A stretch of 64,000 nucleotides of DNA from Arachidicoccus ginsenosidivorans. GTDB lineage: Bacteria > Bacteroidota > Bacteroidia > Chitinophagales > Chitinophagaceae. A program made the position numbers and the translations under genes. The DNA lies in the NCBI RefSeq assembly GCF_007971385.1, contig NZ_CP042434.1, positions 2,418,001 through 2,482,000 of the forward strand, read 5' to 3'. Numbering within the stretch: position 1 is the stretch's first letter; every line of letters begins with the position of its first letter. Shown piece after piece: positions 19,535 through 28,360 of this stretch. Below the pieces are notes generated by a model. The model was not told the DNA's origin. It saw nothing but the letters and a program-made list of their open reading frames with translations, and searched no databases.

Positions 19535-19552
19535 CAACTAAATATTTAGTTG
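19535..19552. promoter_or_regulatory. Palindromic operator, likely BlaI-type repressor site
   Basis: CAACTAAATATTTAGTTG is a perfect 18-bp palindrome, in the gap between the repressor gene (-) and nuoB (+). Its size and symmetry fit a BlaI/MecI dimer site, although the classical TACA/TGTA core is not exact. Binding is inferred from position. Confidence 0.6.
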
Positions 19553-19730
19553 CAAAATTTATTTTTTAATTATGTGCCCAAAAATCAGACATATCAAACA
19601 GGTAAAAATGGGCTAACTTCTTACAGATAGTCGATTATACCTGCCTTCGCAGCTAACAGTTGTTTGCAAATAACAAGCATAAAATTAGCTAATTCATTAA
19701 TTAAAATTATTAATATTGCCTCCAGAATGC

Positions 19731-19738
19731 TACTTTTG
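19731..19738 (+). promoter_or_regulatory. Candidate -7 box of the nuo operon
   Basis: TACTTTTG, an exact TAnnTTTG match, 60 bases before nuoB. No -33 TTTG at the right distance. The gap 19553-19798 contains no gene, so nuoA is not upstream of nuoB here. Confidence 0.45.
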
Positions 19739-19798
19739 TAGCTCAATTGTGATTATAGACCAGGCGCCAAAGTGCGTCTTATAGAAAAGGAGAAAATA

Positions 19799-20389
19799 AT
19801 GGCACGTCCTGTAAGATTTAATATTCATCCTAAGCAATCCGATATACACGATAACATAGCTATCGCAGAAATGCCCGAAGGATTGAATGGTGAAGGTTAT
19901 TTTGCCACCAATCTGGAGAAAGTAGTTGCTTTGGGAAGGAAAAACTCCCTTTGGCCATTACCATTTGCTACTTCCTGTTGTGGAATTGAATTTATGGCTA
20001 CTGCTGCAGCCACCTATGACCTTGCCCGGTTTGGGGCAGAAAGAATGGCTTTTACCCCGCGTCAGTGCGATCTTTTAATGGTTATGGGCACCATTGCCAA
20101 AAAGATGGCACCCATTGTAAAGCAGGTATATATGCAGATGGCTGAACCGCGCTGGGTAATGGCAGTAGGCGCCTGTGCTTCTTCCGGTGGAATATTCGAT
20201 ACTTATTCAGTCCTCCAGGGGATTGACCAGGTTGTACCGGTAGATGTGTATGTGCCAGGTTGCCCTCCCAGGCCAGAAGCTATTTTGGATGGCTTTATGC
20301 GCATCCAGGAACTGGCCGGTCATGAGAGTCTGCGCCGCAGAAACAGCGAGCATTATAAAAAATTGATGGGCACTTATGGTATTCAATAA
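19799..20389 (+). CDS. nuoB: NADH-quinone oxidoreductase subunit B
   Basis: Peripheral-arm subunit that holds cluster N2, the last Fe-S cluster before quinone. Cluster ligands are visible: the Cys pair in SCCGIEF, Cys in VGACASSGG, Cys in VPGCPPRPEA. I chose ATG 19799 (MARPVRFNIH) because AAGGAG lies seven bases before it and because the nine upstream residues in the open frame are not family-like. About 196 residues. First gene of the complex I operon in this window; nuoC follows after 41 bases. Confidence 0.97.
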   Translation: MARPVRFNIHPKQSDIHDNIAIAEMPEGLNGEGYFATNLEKVVALGRKNSLWPLPFATSCCGIEFMATAAATYDLARFGAERMAFTPRQCDLLMVMGTIAKKMAPIVKQVYMQMAEPRWVMAVGACASSGGIFDTYSVLQGIDQVVPVDVYVPGCPPRPEAILDGFMRIQELAGHESLRRRNSEHYKKLMGTYGIQ

Positions 20390-20430
20390 TCTATAAAAAG
20401 TATAAGGAGTACCTAAAAGAGAATCTACCA

Positions 20431-20943
20431 ATGACAAACGAAACGATACAGCAAAAAATCCAGGACAAGTTCGGTGAAAGCGTCAGGGGCTTTGAGACGC
20501 CTTACGGAATGCTGACTTTTGAAATTGCTGCAGATAAAAATATTGAACTTTTACAGTATCTATATGATGAGCCAGATCTGGCTTTTCGCTTTTTAACAGA
20601 TGTTACCGTGGTACATTATCCAGATGACAAAGGCAGGGAACTGGCCATTGTATACCATTTGCACAACCTGGTAGACAATGTACGCTTTCGGTTTAAATGT
20701 TTTATAGATATCAACAAACCAGAAATCAATTCGGCTACTGTTCTTTTTGAATCCGCCAACTGGCAGGAAAGAGAAGCTTATGATTTCTATGGCGTTATTT
20801 TTAAAGGTCATCCCAATCTTAAACGCATCATGAATGTGGAAGAAATGGATTATTTTCCCATGCGCAAAGAGTTCCCATTGGAAGATCAGTCCAGAACGGA
20901 TAAGGATGACGAGATGTTTGGCAGAGGCGGCAGTGTAAATTAG
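20431..20943 (+). CDS. nuoC: NADH-quinone oxidoreductase subunit C
   Basis: 170-residue peripheral subunit at the base of the hydrophilic arm, next to NuoD. Family motifs: FRFLTDVTVVHYPDDKGRELAIVYHL, ANWQEREAYDFYGVIFKGHPNLKRI and RKEFPLEDQ near the end. Separate from nuoD, not fused. A small unrelated gene lies between it and nuoD. Confidence 0.97.
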   Translation: MTNETIQQKIQDKFGESVRGFETPYGMLTFEIAADKNIELLQYLYDEPDLAFRFLTDVTVVHYPDDKGRELAIVYHLHNLVDNVRFRFKCFIDINKPEINSATVLFESANWQEREAYDFYGVIFKGHPNLKRIMNVEEMDYFPMRKEFPLEDQSRTDKDDEMFGRGGSVN

Positions 20944-21002
20944 CGCGTAATTAGCTGTTGCAACGCGCTTTCTGGTGGAACATCAAAAAAAGGAGCATAT
21001 CC

Positions 21003-21233
21003 GTGGCAAATAAAAACAGGCATCAAGCAAGTGGTCGTAGTCGAAAGATCTGGGGTTTTATTGTGGTATGGCTCGTTTTGTTTTTGATTGTAAAATCAAT
21101 GGAGAAAATACTCATGATCACCGCAGTCGGTGCTATTGTTTATTGGGGTTCCAAGGCCCTGAAAGGCAGTGGAAGAAAGGATCAAATAGATGACCATATA
21201 AAAGGATCCAGTAAAAGTCTGGATCCGGAGTAA
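21003..21233 (+). CDS. Small membrane protein of unknown function inside the nuo operon
   Basis: I start at GTG 21003 because AGGAG sits seven bases upstream, a rarely strong site for this phylum; the same frame is open from an ATG at 20958. The product is 76 residues: a basic N-terminus (ANKNRHQASGRSRK), one long or two short hydrophobic segments (IWGFIVVWLVLFLIV and ILMITAVGAIVYWG), and a polar, acidic tail (DQIDDHIKGSSKSLDPE). It lies 59 bases after nuoC on the same strand. It is not a known complex I subunit. Role unknown; an accessory membrane-arm protein is speculation. Confidence 0.6.
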   Translation: MANKNRHQASGRSRKIWGFIVVWLVLFLIVKSMEKILMITAVGAIVYWGSKALKGSGRKDQIDDHIKGSSKSLDPE

Positions 21234-21245
21234 ATTAAATTGTAG

Positions 21246-21284
21246 TAATGAAGGTTTTAAAGGCCGGATGGCCTCTTTTCATTA
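21246..21284 (+). terminator. Possible attenuator hairpin before nuoD
   Basis: TAATGAA pairs with TTCATTA, and an inner GGCC-GGAT-GGCC stem lies between. The stem is interrupted and the 3' side is A/T-rich rather than a T run. Weak call; it may process or partly terminate the nuoBC transcript. Confidence 0.3.
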
Positions 21285-21393
21285 TTAAAAATTAATTTAT
21301 TTTGATGGTGTCAGCACTTCCGAAAAGCACAAATGGCATAAGATTCATTGGGTATTTCGGTTTCAATTATAATAAAGAGAAAGTACGAAGGTT

Positions 21394-22638
21394 ATGGCAA
21401 TAATAGAAGAGCAAGTTCAAAATAACAATATCAAGCTTCCTGACGGGTCGATTGAGAAGACAACGACCACCCTTAATCTGGGTCCGACACACCCGGCTAC
21501 GCATGGTGTCTTCCAAAATATTCTGGAAGTGGATGGGGAGCGTATCGTCTCTGCTGAACAGACCATTGGTTATATCCACCGTGCTTTTGAAAAAATAGCC
21601 GAAAGAAGACCACTTTATCAGATTACTCCTTTGACGGACAGGTTAAACTATTGCAGCAGCCCTCTTAATAATATGGGTTGGCATATGACCTGTGAGAAAC
21701 TTTTAGGCATCAAAACCCCTAAGAGAGTGGATTATCTGCGTGTCATTATAATGGAACTGGCCAGAATCTCTGATCATTTGATCTGTAATTCTATTATGAT
21801 TGTAGATGCAGGGGGATTTACACCTTTTCTCTATCTGATGGAATATAGAGAACTTATTTACGAAATTTATGAAGAGATCTGCGGATCCCGTCTGACCACT
21901 AATATTGGCCGCATAGGCGGATTTGAACGCAATTTTAATAGTACGGTATGGGGTAAACTGGAAAAATTCCTGAGAGAATATCCCAAGGCGCTAAAAGAAT
22001 TTGAAGCATTAACCCAGCGTAACCGAATCGTCATGGACCGATGTATCGGGTCAGGGCCGATATCGGCGGAGCGTGCGCTTAATTACGGTTTTACCGGACC
22101 AAATCTTCGGGCTGCCGGGGTGGACTACGATGTTCGTGTACACACTCCTTATAGCAGTTACGAAGATTTTGATTTTAATATACCGGTAGGTACTACCGGG
22201 GATTGTTATGACCGCTACCTGGTGCGTAACGGGGAAATGTGGGAATCACTGAAGATTATCAACCAGGCCTACCAGAAAATCCAGCAATTTAAAGGAGCAG
22301 ATGCCGAGATCTTTCATGCAGATGCCCCTGATTATTATCTGCCTGAAAAAGCAGATGTATACACCAGTATGGAGGCGTTAATCTATCACTTTAAAATTGT
22401 GATGGGTGAAACAGAAATCCCTAAAGGGGAAGTTTATCACAGTGTGGAAGGAGCGAATGGCGAACTGGGCTTCTATCTGATCAGCGACGGAGGCCGAACG
22501 CCATACCGCCTGCATTTCAGGAGGCCTTGTTTTATATATTATCAGGCTTATTCAGAAATGACTAAGGGCGCCATGATCAGTGATGCTATCATTGTAATGA
22601 GTAGCCTGAATTTGATCGCCGGAGAGATGGATGCATAG
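21394..22638 (+). CDS. nuoD: NADH-quinone oxidoreductase subunit D
   Basis: 414-residue subunit that forms the quinone site with NuoB. Family landmarks: LGPTHPATHGVFQNIL near residue 30, GYIHRAFEKIAERRP, LTDRLNYCSSPLNN, IGGFERNF and, near the end, HFRRPCFIYYQAYSEM and GEMDA at the C-terminus. The His and Tyr of the quinone pocket are expected in the HPATHG and LTDRLNY stretches. Gap of 160 bases after the small membrane gene contains only a hairpin. Confidence 0.97.
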   Translation: MAIIEEQVQNNNIKLPDGSIEKTTTTLNLGPTHPATHGVFQNILEVDGERIVSAEQTIGYIHRAFEKIAERRPLYQITPLTDRLNYCSSPLNNMGWHMTCEKLLGIKTPKRVDYLRVIIMELARISDHLICNSIMIVDAGGFTPFLYLMEYRELIYEIYEEICGSRLTTNIGRIGGFERNFNSTVWGKLEKFLREYPKALKEFEALTQRNRIVMDRCIGSGPISAERALNYGFTGPNLRAAGVDYDVRVHTPYSSYEDFDFNIPVGTTGDCYDRYLVRNGEMWESLKIINQAYQKIQQFKGADAEIFHADAPDYYLPEKADVYTSMEALIYHFKIVMGETEIPKGEVYHSVEGANGELGFYLISDGGRTPYRLHFRRPCFIYYQAYSEMTKGAMISDAIIVMSSLNLIAGEMDA

Positions 22639-22737
22639 CTTAGCGTAAGCGCAATGGCTTAACAGGGTCTAAGGTAAAGCAACCCATCATCTGGTAGATT
22701 TATACATTAATAAAGATTGACTCAATAGACTGAATCA

Positions 22738-23268
22738 ATGGAAACGATAGAAAATATGGCAAATACGGAGGTCCAATTTTCCGAACAGGCATTAAACAAG
22801 GTAAAAGAAATTATCCATCGCTATCCCGAGGGCAAACAAAAAAGTGCCCTCATCCCAATATTGCACTTAGCACAGGATCAGTTTGGTGGCTGGCTGGATG
22901 TGCCGGTAATGGATTATGTAGCAGGGCTATTGCAAATCAAACCTATTGAGGTTTATGAAGTCGCTACTTTCTATACTATGTTTAATACAAAACCGGTTGG
23001 CAAATATGTATTTGAAGTATGTAAGACTGGTCCCTGTATGTTGAATGGAAGCGACGATATAATTAAATATATAGAGGAAAAACTGGGTATAAAACCAGGT
23101 GAAACGACGGCAGATGGCCTGTTTACCTTAAAACCAGCTGAATGTCTGGGTGCTTGTGGTTATGCGCCGATGATGCAGCTGGGTAAATTCTATAAGGAAC
23201 ACCTGACCCGGGAGAAAGTAGATCAAATTATTGAGCAGTGCCGGGCAGGAAAGATGGAGCTCAATTAA
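22738..23268 (+). CDS. nuoE: NADH-quinone oxidoreductase subunit E
   Basis: 176-residue thioredoxin-fold subunit carrying 2Fe-2S cluster N1a. The four Cys ligands are in CKTGPCMLNG and CLGACGYAPMMQ. Works with NuoF in the NADH-oxidising module. A second in-frame ATG at 22756 is possible. Intact frame. Confidence 0.96.
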   Translation: METIENMANTEVQFSEQALNKVKEIIHRYPEGKQKSALIPILHLAQDQFGGWLDVPVMDYVAGLLQIKPIEVYEVATFYTMFNTKPVGKYVFEVCKTGPCMLNGSDDIIKYIEEKLGIKPGETTADGLFTLKPAECLGACGYAPMMQLGKFYKEHLTREKVDQIIEQCRAGKMELN

Positions 23269-23302
23269 TTTAAAAAGAGAAAAAAGAGAAAGCAAAAAAT
23301 TA

Positions 23303-23764
23303 ATGGAAAGTGTCATCCCATATCTGACTTTTGAAGGCAATGCGATCGAAGCCCTGGCGTTTTACACGAAGGCTTTAGAAGGCAGGGTGCTTTATAGTCA
23401 GACATTCAGACAATCAGATCTGGAGCCTAGCCTGCCCGAAGCTTGGAAAGACAAAGTCATGCATGCGGCTTTTCAGGCGGGGGACTTGCAACTGATGGTC
23501 AGTGACACGCCAGATAGTGATACAAAGGTGACCAGCGGTGACCAGGTGCAACTAGCGCTTAATTTCACCAGCGAAGCGGAAATTGACCGGGTTTATAGCA
23601 ATTTAGCTATAGACGGACAAGTGACTTTAGCCCTTGAAAAGACCTTTTGGGGGGCTAAATTTGGTATGGTAACCGACAAGTACGGCGTCAAATGGATGCT
23701 GAATTTTGATTATACACAGGAAGATGTGGCAGATGTGACAGGCGCTACAGATGCAACGAATTAA
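23303..23764 (+). CDS. VOC (glyoxalase/PhnB-like) family protein inside the nuo operon
   Basis: 154-residue protein of the vicinal-oxygen-chelate fold, PhnB-like subgroup: VIPYLTFEGNAIEALAFYTKAL at the N-terminus, VMHAAFQAGDLQLMVSDTP in the middle, WGAKFGMVTDKYGVKWMLNF near the C-terminus. Members bind small molecules or antibiotics, or are enzymes; substrate is not predictable. I start at ATG 23303, where the fold begins, instead of the open-frame ATG at 23231 inside nuoE. It sits between nuoE (34-base gap) and nuoF (130-base gap) and is not a complex I subunit. Confidence 0.85.
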   Translation: MESVIPYLTFEGNAIEALAFYTKALEGRVLYSQTFRQSDLEPSLPEAWKDKVMHAAFQAGDLQLMVSDTPDSDTKVTSGDQVQLALNFTSEAEIDRVYSNLAIDGQVTLALEKTFWGAKFGMVTDKYGVKWMLNFDYTQEDVADVTGATDATN

Positions 23765-23894
23765 AATACAAGTTGTTGCGATTTTTAGAATGGAAAAATG
23801 TTTGAAAAGTAAAGTGGACGGCTCTGGACAGTTTATCTGGTTTAATGGATCATGCGCCGGATTTTTACTTGCAAATTTTTAGATAAGACAGATA

Positions 23895-25241
23895 ATGAAA
23901 CTATTATTAGAGAATGCACATATTGAAGGTATCCGCTACTATGATGCTTACCGCAAACACGGTGGGTATAGAAGTGTGGAAAAAGCCTTAAAGATGACGC
24001 CGGATGAAATCGTGGATGAGGTCAAAAAAAGTGGCCTTCGCGGCAGAGGCGGCGCCGGATTTCCAACGGGGTTAAAATGGAGCTTCCTGGCTAAACCCGA
24101 AGGCGTGCCCAGACACCTGGTTTGTAATGCGGATGAATCTGAACCCGGCACGTTTAAAGACCGGTATCTGATGGAGTTCTTGCCTCATTTATTAATTGAA
24201 GGATTGATTGTATCCAGCTTTGCCTTAGGATCCAATGCCACTTATATATATATTCGGGGAGAATACGCCTGGATTCCTGATATCCTGGAAAGAGCTATTC
24301 AGGAAGCCAAAAACAATGGCTTCCTTGGCAAAAATATTCTGGGGACAGGTTTTGACCTGGAGATTTATGTACATCGGGGTGCCGGTGCGTATATCTGCGG
24401 AGAAGAAACAGCGCTTATTGAAAGCCTGGAAGGTAAACGTGGTAATCCACGTATCAAGCCACCTTTTCCGGCGGTCCAAGGTGTGTGGATGCGCCCAACA
24501 GTGGTCAATAATGTGGAAACACTGGCCGCCATTGTTCCTATTATTAATATGGGGGGAGAGGCGTATGGCAATATCGGTGTTGGTAAATCCACCGGTACTA
24601 AACTGATCTCTGCTTGTGGCAATCTCAACAAACCCGGTGTTTATGAGATTCCCTTTGACCTTTCTGTGGAAGACTTTATTTATAGTGATGAGTGGTGTGG
24701 CGGTATTCCTAATGGTAAGCGCCTGAAGGCCTGTATTCCGGGCGGATCATCTGTGCCGATTGTTCCGGCTAATCTGCTCACCAAGACCGCAAAAGGAGAG
24801 ACCAGATATATGAACTATGAGAGTCTTTCAGATGGCGGATTCCAGACAGGTACCATGCTCGGTTCAGGTGGATTTATTGTGCTGGATGAGGATCAGTGCG
24901 TTGTCAAACATACGATGACGCTGGCTCATTTTTACATGCATGAGAGTTGCGGTCAGTGCAGCCCTTGCAGAGAAGGTACTGGCTGGATGTGGCGTATTTT
25001 GAAAAATATTGAGTACGGAAAAGGCAAGATGGAAGATATCGATCTGCTTTGGGATGTACAAAGAAGAATAGAAGGCAATACGATTTGTCCGCTGGGTGAT
25101 GCGGCCGCCTGGCCGGTTGCAGCGGCTATCCGGCATTTTCGCGATGAATTTGAGTGGCATGTGCTCAATCCGGATGAAGCGCAAGTGCGTAATTATGGCC
25201 TCGCCCATTATGCAGATCGAAGAGAAATCCCGGCCCTATAG
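23895..25241 (+). CDS. nuoF: NADH-quinone oxidoreductase subunit F
   Basis: 448-residue subunit that binds NADH and FMN and holds 4Fe-4S cluster N3. The nucleotide site is GLRGRGGAGFPTGLKWSF, the second glycine-rich part is HRGAGAYICGEETALIESLEGKRG, and cluster ligands are in ESCGQCSPCREGTGWM plus NTICPLGDAAAWPV. Entry point of electrons into the complex. Confidence 0.97.
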   Translation: MKLLLENAHIEGIRYYDAYRKHGGYRSVEKALKMTPDEIVDEVKKSGLRGRGGAGFPTGLKWSFLAKPEGVPRHLVCNADESEPGTFKDRYLMEFLPHLLIEGLIVSSFALGSNATYIYIRGEYAWIPDILERAIQEAKNNGFLGKNILGTGFDLEIYVHRGAGAYICGEETALIESLEGKRGNPRIKPPFPAVQGVWMRPTVVNNVETLAAIVPIINMGGEAYGNIGVGKSTGTKLISACGNLNKPGVYEIPFDLSVEDFIYSDEWCGGIPNGKRLKACIPGGSSVPIVPANLLTKTAKGETRYMNYESLSDGGFQTGTMLGSGGFIVLDEDQCVVKHTMTLAHFYMHESCGQCSPCREGTGWMWRILKNIEYGKGKMEDIDLLWDVQRRIEGNTICPLGDAAAWPVAAAIRHFRDEFEWHVLNPDEAQVRNYGLAHYADRREIPAL

Positions 25242-25355
25242 CTTAACTGTGACCTTGCAGGCATGGATTAAGCTATATGGCACGACGCATATTGAGCAGA
25301 AAAAAGGTTTTTAAACTCCCGGTTTTTTGCAAAAACCGGAGCAAATTAAATTGTG

Positions 25356-26447
25356 ATGGCAGAACAACCTCTATTTAAGGTAACCATAGATAATGTGACG
25401 GTAGAAGTGCCGGCAGGCACCACCATCTTACAGGCAGCGCGTCAGGCGGGCTCCGAAGTGGCGCCTCCTGCTATGTGCTATTATTCCAAACTGGAAGGCA
25501 GCGGCGGAAAGTGTCGTACCTGTCTGGTAGAAGTCAGCAAAGGTTCTGATAAGGATCCAAGGCCCATGCCTAAACTTGTTGCTAGTTGCCGGACAACGGT
25601 GATGGATGGTATGGAAGTCAAAAACCTGACTTCAGAACGCGTGGTAGATGCCCGAAAAGGTGTAGTGGAGTTTTTACTCATCAACCACCCTTTGGATTGC
25701 CCGATCTGCGATCAGGCAGGGGAATGTCATCTGCAGGATCTTGCCTATAACCATGGCAATGCGGGTACCCGTTATGAATTCCAGCGCCGCACTTTTGAAA
25801 AACATTCTCTGGGTGATAAGATACAACTACATATGACACGTTGTATTCTTTGTTACCGCTGTGTTATGGTGGCCGATCAATTGACCGGTCAGCGGGAACA
25901 CGGTGTGCTGGACAGAGGAGAAAGAGCTGAGATCTCTGATTATTTAGAAAAGAGCCTGGATAAGGAGTTTATAGGCAACATTATAGATGTGTGTCCGGTA
26001 GGGGCATTAACAGATAAAACCTTCAGATTTAAAAACAGGGTCTGGTTTTTAAAACCCTTGAATGCCCATAGAGATTGTCCCACCTGTAGCGGAAAAGTTA
26101 CACTTTGGAACAGAGGGGATGAAGTTTTCAGGGTAACTGCCCGTAAAGATGAGTGGGGCGAGGTTGAAGACTGGATCTGTAATGAATGCCGTTTTGACAA
26201 AAAGAAAACCAGTGACTGGGTAATCGAAGGACCCAGAGAGATCAACCGCCATTCTGTTATCAGCCAGAATAAATATGTTGGTCTGGTAAAACCACAAGAA
26301 ACCATAGATGAGGTAATAGGCAAAGAACCCAGGTTATTTTTAGACATCCATGATGTCAGCCAGGTCAATGAAAAGGACAGAGATCTTAGCCTGATAGAAG
26401 GACCGGCACATTCAACAGATTTTAAGGAAAACGAGGAAAAAAAATAG
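25356..26447 (+). CDS. nuoG: NADH-quinone oxidoreductase subunit G, short form
   Basis: About 363 residues with the N-terminal Fe-S part only. Visible ligands: 2Fe-2S Cys in MCYYSKLEGSGGKCRTC and ASCRT; the His-ligated 4Fe-4S region HPLDCPICDQAGECHLQDLAY; a second cluster in CILCYRC and VCPVGALTD; and a CPTC...CNEC zinc/cluster-like block. The large molybdopterin-like domain of canonical NuoG (700-900 residues) is absent. The frame is clean and I know short NuoG proteins from other Bacteroidota, so this is probably natural rather than truncated. ATG 25353 immediately before is also possible. Confidence 0.92.
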   Translation: MAEQPLFKVTIDNVTVEVPAGTTILQAARQAGSEVAPPAMCYYSKLEGSGGKCRTCLVEVSKGSDKDPRPMPKLVASCRTTVMDGMEVKNLTSERVVDARKGVVEFLLINHPLDCPICDQAGECHLQDLAYNHGNAGTRYEFQRRTFEKHSLGDKIQLHMTRCILCYRCVMVADQLTGQREHGVLDRGERAEISDYLEKSLDKEFIGNIIDVCPVGALTDKTFRFKNRVWFLKPLNAHRDCPTCSGKVTLWNRGDEVFRVTARKDEWGEVEDWICNECRFDKKKTSDWVIEGPREINRHSVISQNKYVGLVKPQETIDEVIGKEPRLFLDIHDVSQVNEKDRDLSLIEGPAHSTDFKENEEKK

Positions 26448-26462
26448 TAAATCCGATAAGGC

Positions 26463-27515
26463 ATGACATTATTAGCTTTTGACTGGGCGCTTTTTATTGA
26501 GAAATTGATACTCATCGCAGTCGTCATATTTGGTTCACTGGGTATCGCCCTGTATTCAACCTGGGCCGAGAGAAAGGTAGCCGCTTTTATGCAAGACCGT
26601 ATCGGTCCTAACCGGGCAGGTCCTTTTGGGTTATTACAGCCATTTGCCGATGGGGCAAAACTGATTTTTAAAGAGGAAATCATTCCGAGCTCAGCCAATA
26701 AATGGTTGTTTATTCTGGGACCGGGTATGGCCATGACGGCCGCGCTTATTACCAGTGCAGTTATCCCCTGGTCCAGCCATCTGGAAATTGCCGGAAGGAT
26801 TATGCCGCTACAGGTGGCAGATGTAAACATTGGGATTTTGTATATTTTTGGCGCTGTTAGCCTGGGTGTCTATGGTATTATGATCGGAGGCTGGGCTTCC
26901 AATAATAAGTTTTCACTTTTAGCCGCCCTTAGAGGCGCCTCTCAGGCCATTAGCTATGAACTGGCAATGGGTATTGCGCTAATCGCGCTGCTGATGCTCA
27001 CCGGATCCTTAAGTCTTAAAGACATCGTGCAGCAGCAGATGGCTCCGGGTCATTACTGGAACGTTGTTTATCAACCACTTGGATTTTTGATTTTTATCGT
27101 TTGTATTTTTGCGGAATGTAACCGTACACCGTTTGACCTTTCTGAGGCGGAAAATGAATTGAACATGGGCTATCACCAGGAATACTCCTCTATGAAGCTT
27201 GGATTCTATCTGTTTGCAGAATATGTCAATATGTTTGTGGCAAGTGCTGTTATGGCAACTTTGTATTTTGGAGGCTATGATGTGCCTTTCTTAAATGAGA
27301 GCCTGCTCTCTCCAAATGTTGCCGCGCTGGTGGGAATCATTGCCCTGATGGTAAAAATCGTCATCTTTATATTCATTTTTATGTGGGTACGGTGGACGAT
27401 TCCAAGATTCCGTTATGATCAGCTAATGGAATTAGGCTGGAAAAAGCTCCTGCCTCTGGCCCTGGCCAATATGCTGATTACTGCAGTCGTCATTTTATGG
27501 CTGCAGCATAAATAG
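26463..27515 (+). CDS. nuoH: NADH-quinone oxidoreductase subunit H
   Basis: 350-residue membrane subunit that joins the peripheral and membrane arms and forms part of the quinone channel. About eight hydrophobic segments. Signatures: AERKVAAFMQDRIGPNRAGPFGLLQPFADGAKL near the N-terminus, and ECNRTPFDLSEAENELNMGYHQEYSS in the cytosolic loop. 15-base gap to nuoG. Confidence 0.97.
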   Translation: MTLLAFDWALFIEKLILIAVVIFGSLGIALYSTWAERKVAAFMQDRIGPNRAGPFGLLQPFADGAKLIFKEEIIPSSANKWLFILGPGMAMTAALITSAVIPWSSHLEIAGRIMPLQVADVNIGILYIFGAVSLGVYGIMIGGWASNNKFSLLAALRGASQAISYELAMGIALIALLMLTGSLSLKDIVQQQMAPGHYWNVVYQPLGFLIFIVCIFAECNRTPFDLSEAENELNMGYHQEYSSMKLGFYLFAEYVNMFVASAVMATLYFGGYDVPFLNESLLSPNVAALVGIIALMVKIVIFIFIFMWVRWTIPRFRYDQLMELGWKKLLPLALANMLITAVVILWLQHK

Positions 27516-27631
27516 AAAGTGTCCCACCTGTAAAGCGGGAAGGGATGATCATTTTAAAAAAGTTCAGATTTGGAAACCCTGATTTTCAGGAGTAAAACAG
27601 ATCTGATGACAATAGAAAAAGAGAAGCAATT

Positions 27632-28211
27632 ATGCAGTCTTTAACCAATAGAAAGGCAGACGTCAACAGAAGTCCTATGACTTTCGCAGAGAAGATCTAT
27701 ATCCCGGAGATCGCCCGGGTATGGCCATTACTTTGAAGCACTTCTTTAAAAAGAAGGCGACGTACAGCTTTCCGGAACAGAAAAGACCTTTCAGCCCGGT
27801 ATTCAGGGCTTACATGTATTAAACAGAGATGAAGAGGGTAGAGAGCGTTGCACCGCATGCGGACTTTGTGCCGTCGCCTGTCCGGCGGAGGCCATCACGA
27901 TGGAAGCGGCTGAGCGCTTGCCGGGTGAAGAGAATTTATACAGGGAGGAAAAGTATGCTGCCCGATACGAGATTAATATGCTGCGTTGTATTTTCTGCGG
28001 TCTTTGTGAGGAGGCTTGTCCCAAAGATGCTATTTATCTGTCAGAAACATTCACGCCTTCAGATTTTGCCCGCAAGAAGTTTATTTATGGCAAACCAGAC
28101 CTTTTGATCCCAAATCCGGTGACAGAGCCAGAGGCATATCAGGCTGCCCTGGGAAGAAATGTGGAGACAACAAAAGAGGCCTTTGAGAAATTAAAAAATA
28201 AGCACCTTTAG
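27632..28211 (+). CDS. nuoI: NADH-quinone oxidoreductase subunit I (two apparent frameshifts)
   Basis: Ferredoxin-like subunit with clusters N6a and N6b. Ligand motifs are CTACGLCAVACPAEAI and CIFCGLCEEACPKDAIYL. From ATG 27632 the frame reads ...FAEKIYIPEIAR and then hits a stop. Adding a G to the GGG run at about 27717-27719 continues GMAITLKHFFKKKATYSFPEQ, and a second G in the GGG run at about 27806-27808 continues GLHVLNRDEEGRERCTACG. The corrected length is 193 residues, normal for NuoI. Both breaks are run contractions, so the gene is probably intact in the organism. Confidence 0.92.
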
Positions 28212-28360
28212 AGGGTGCTAATTAAAAAGTGTAAAGGTTAGGATTAGAATAGAGATTTAAAATAGAGATTTAATAAAACGGGTCTGGTGGCATTAAATAA
28301 TTAAAATTTGAAAGCATCAGACCTGGAAAATGAACCAATAAATCATTTGAAACTATTAAG

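Noticed and set aside
25940..26830. 296-codon minus-strand open frame opposite nuoG/nuoH
   Set aside because: Shadow of two clear complex I genes; no family features.
28200..28219. Hairpin AGCACC/GGTGCT at the nuoI stop
   Set aside because: Six-bp stem without T run within the operon; too weak to call a terminator.
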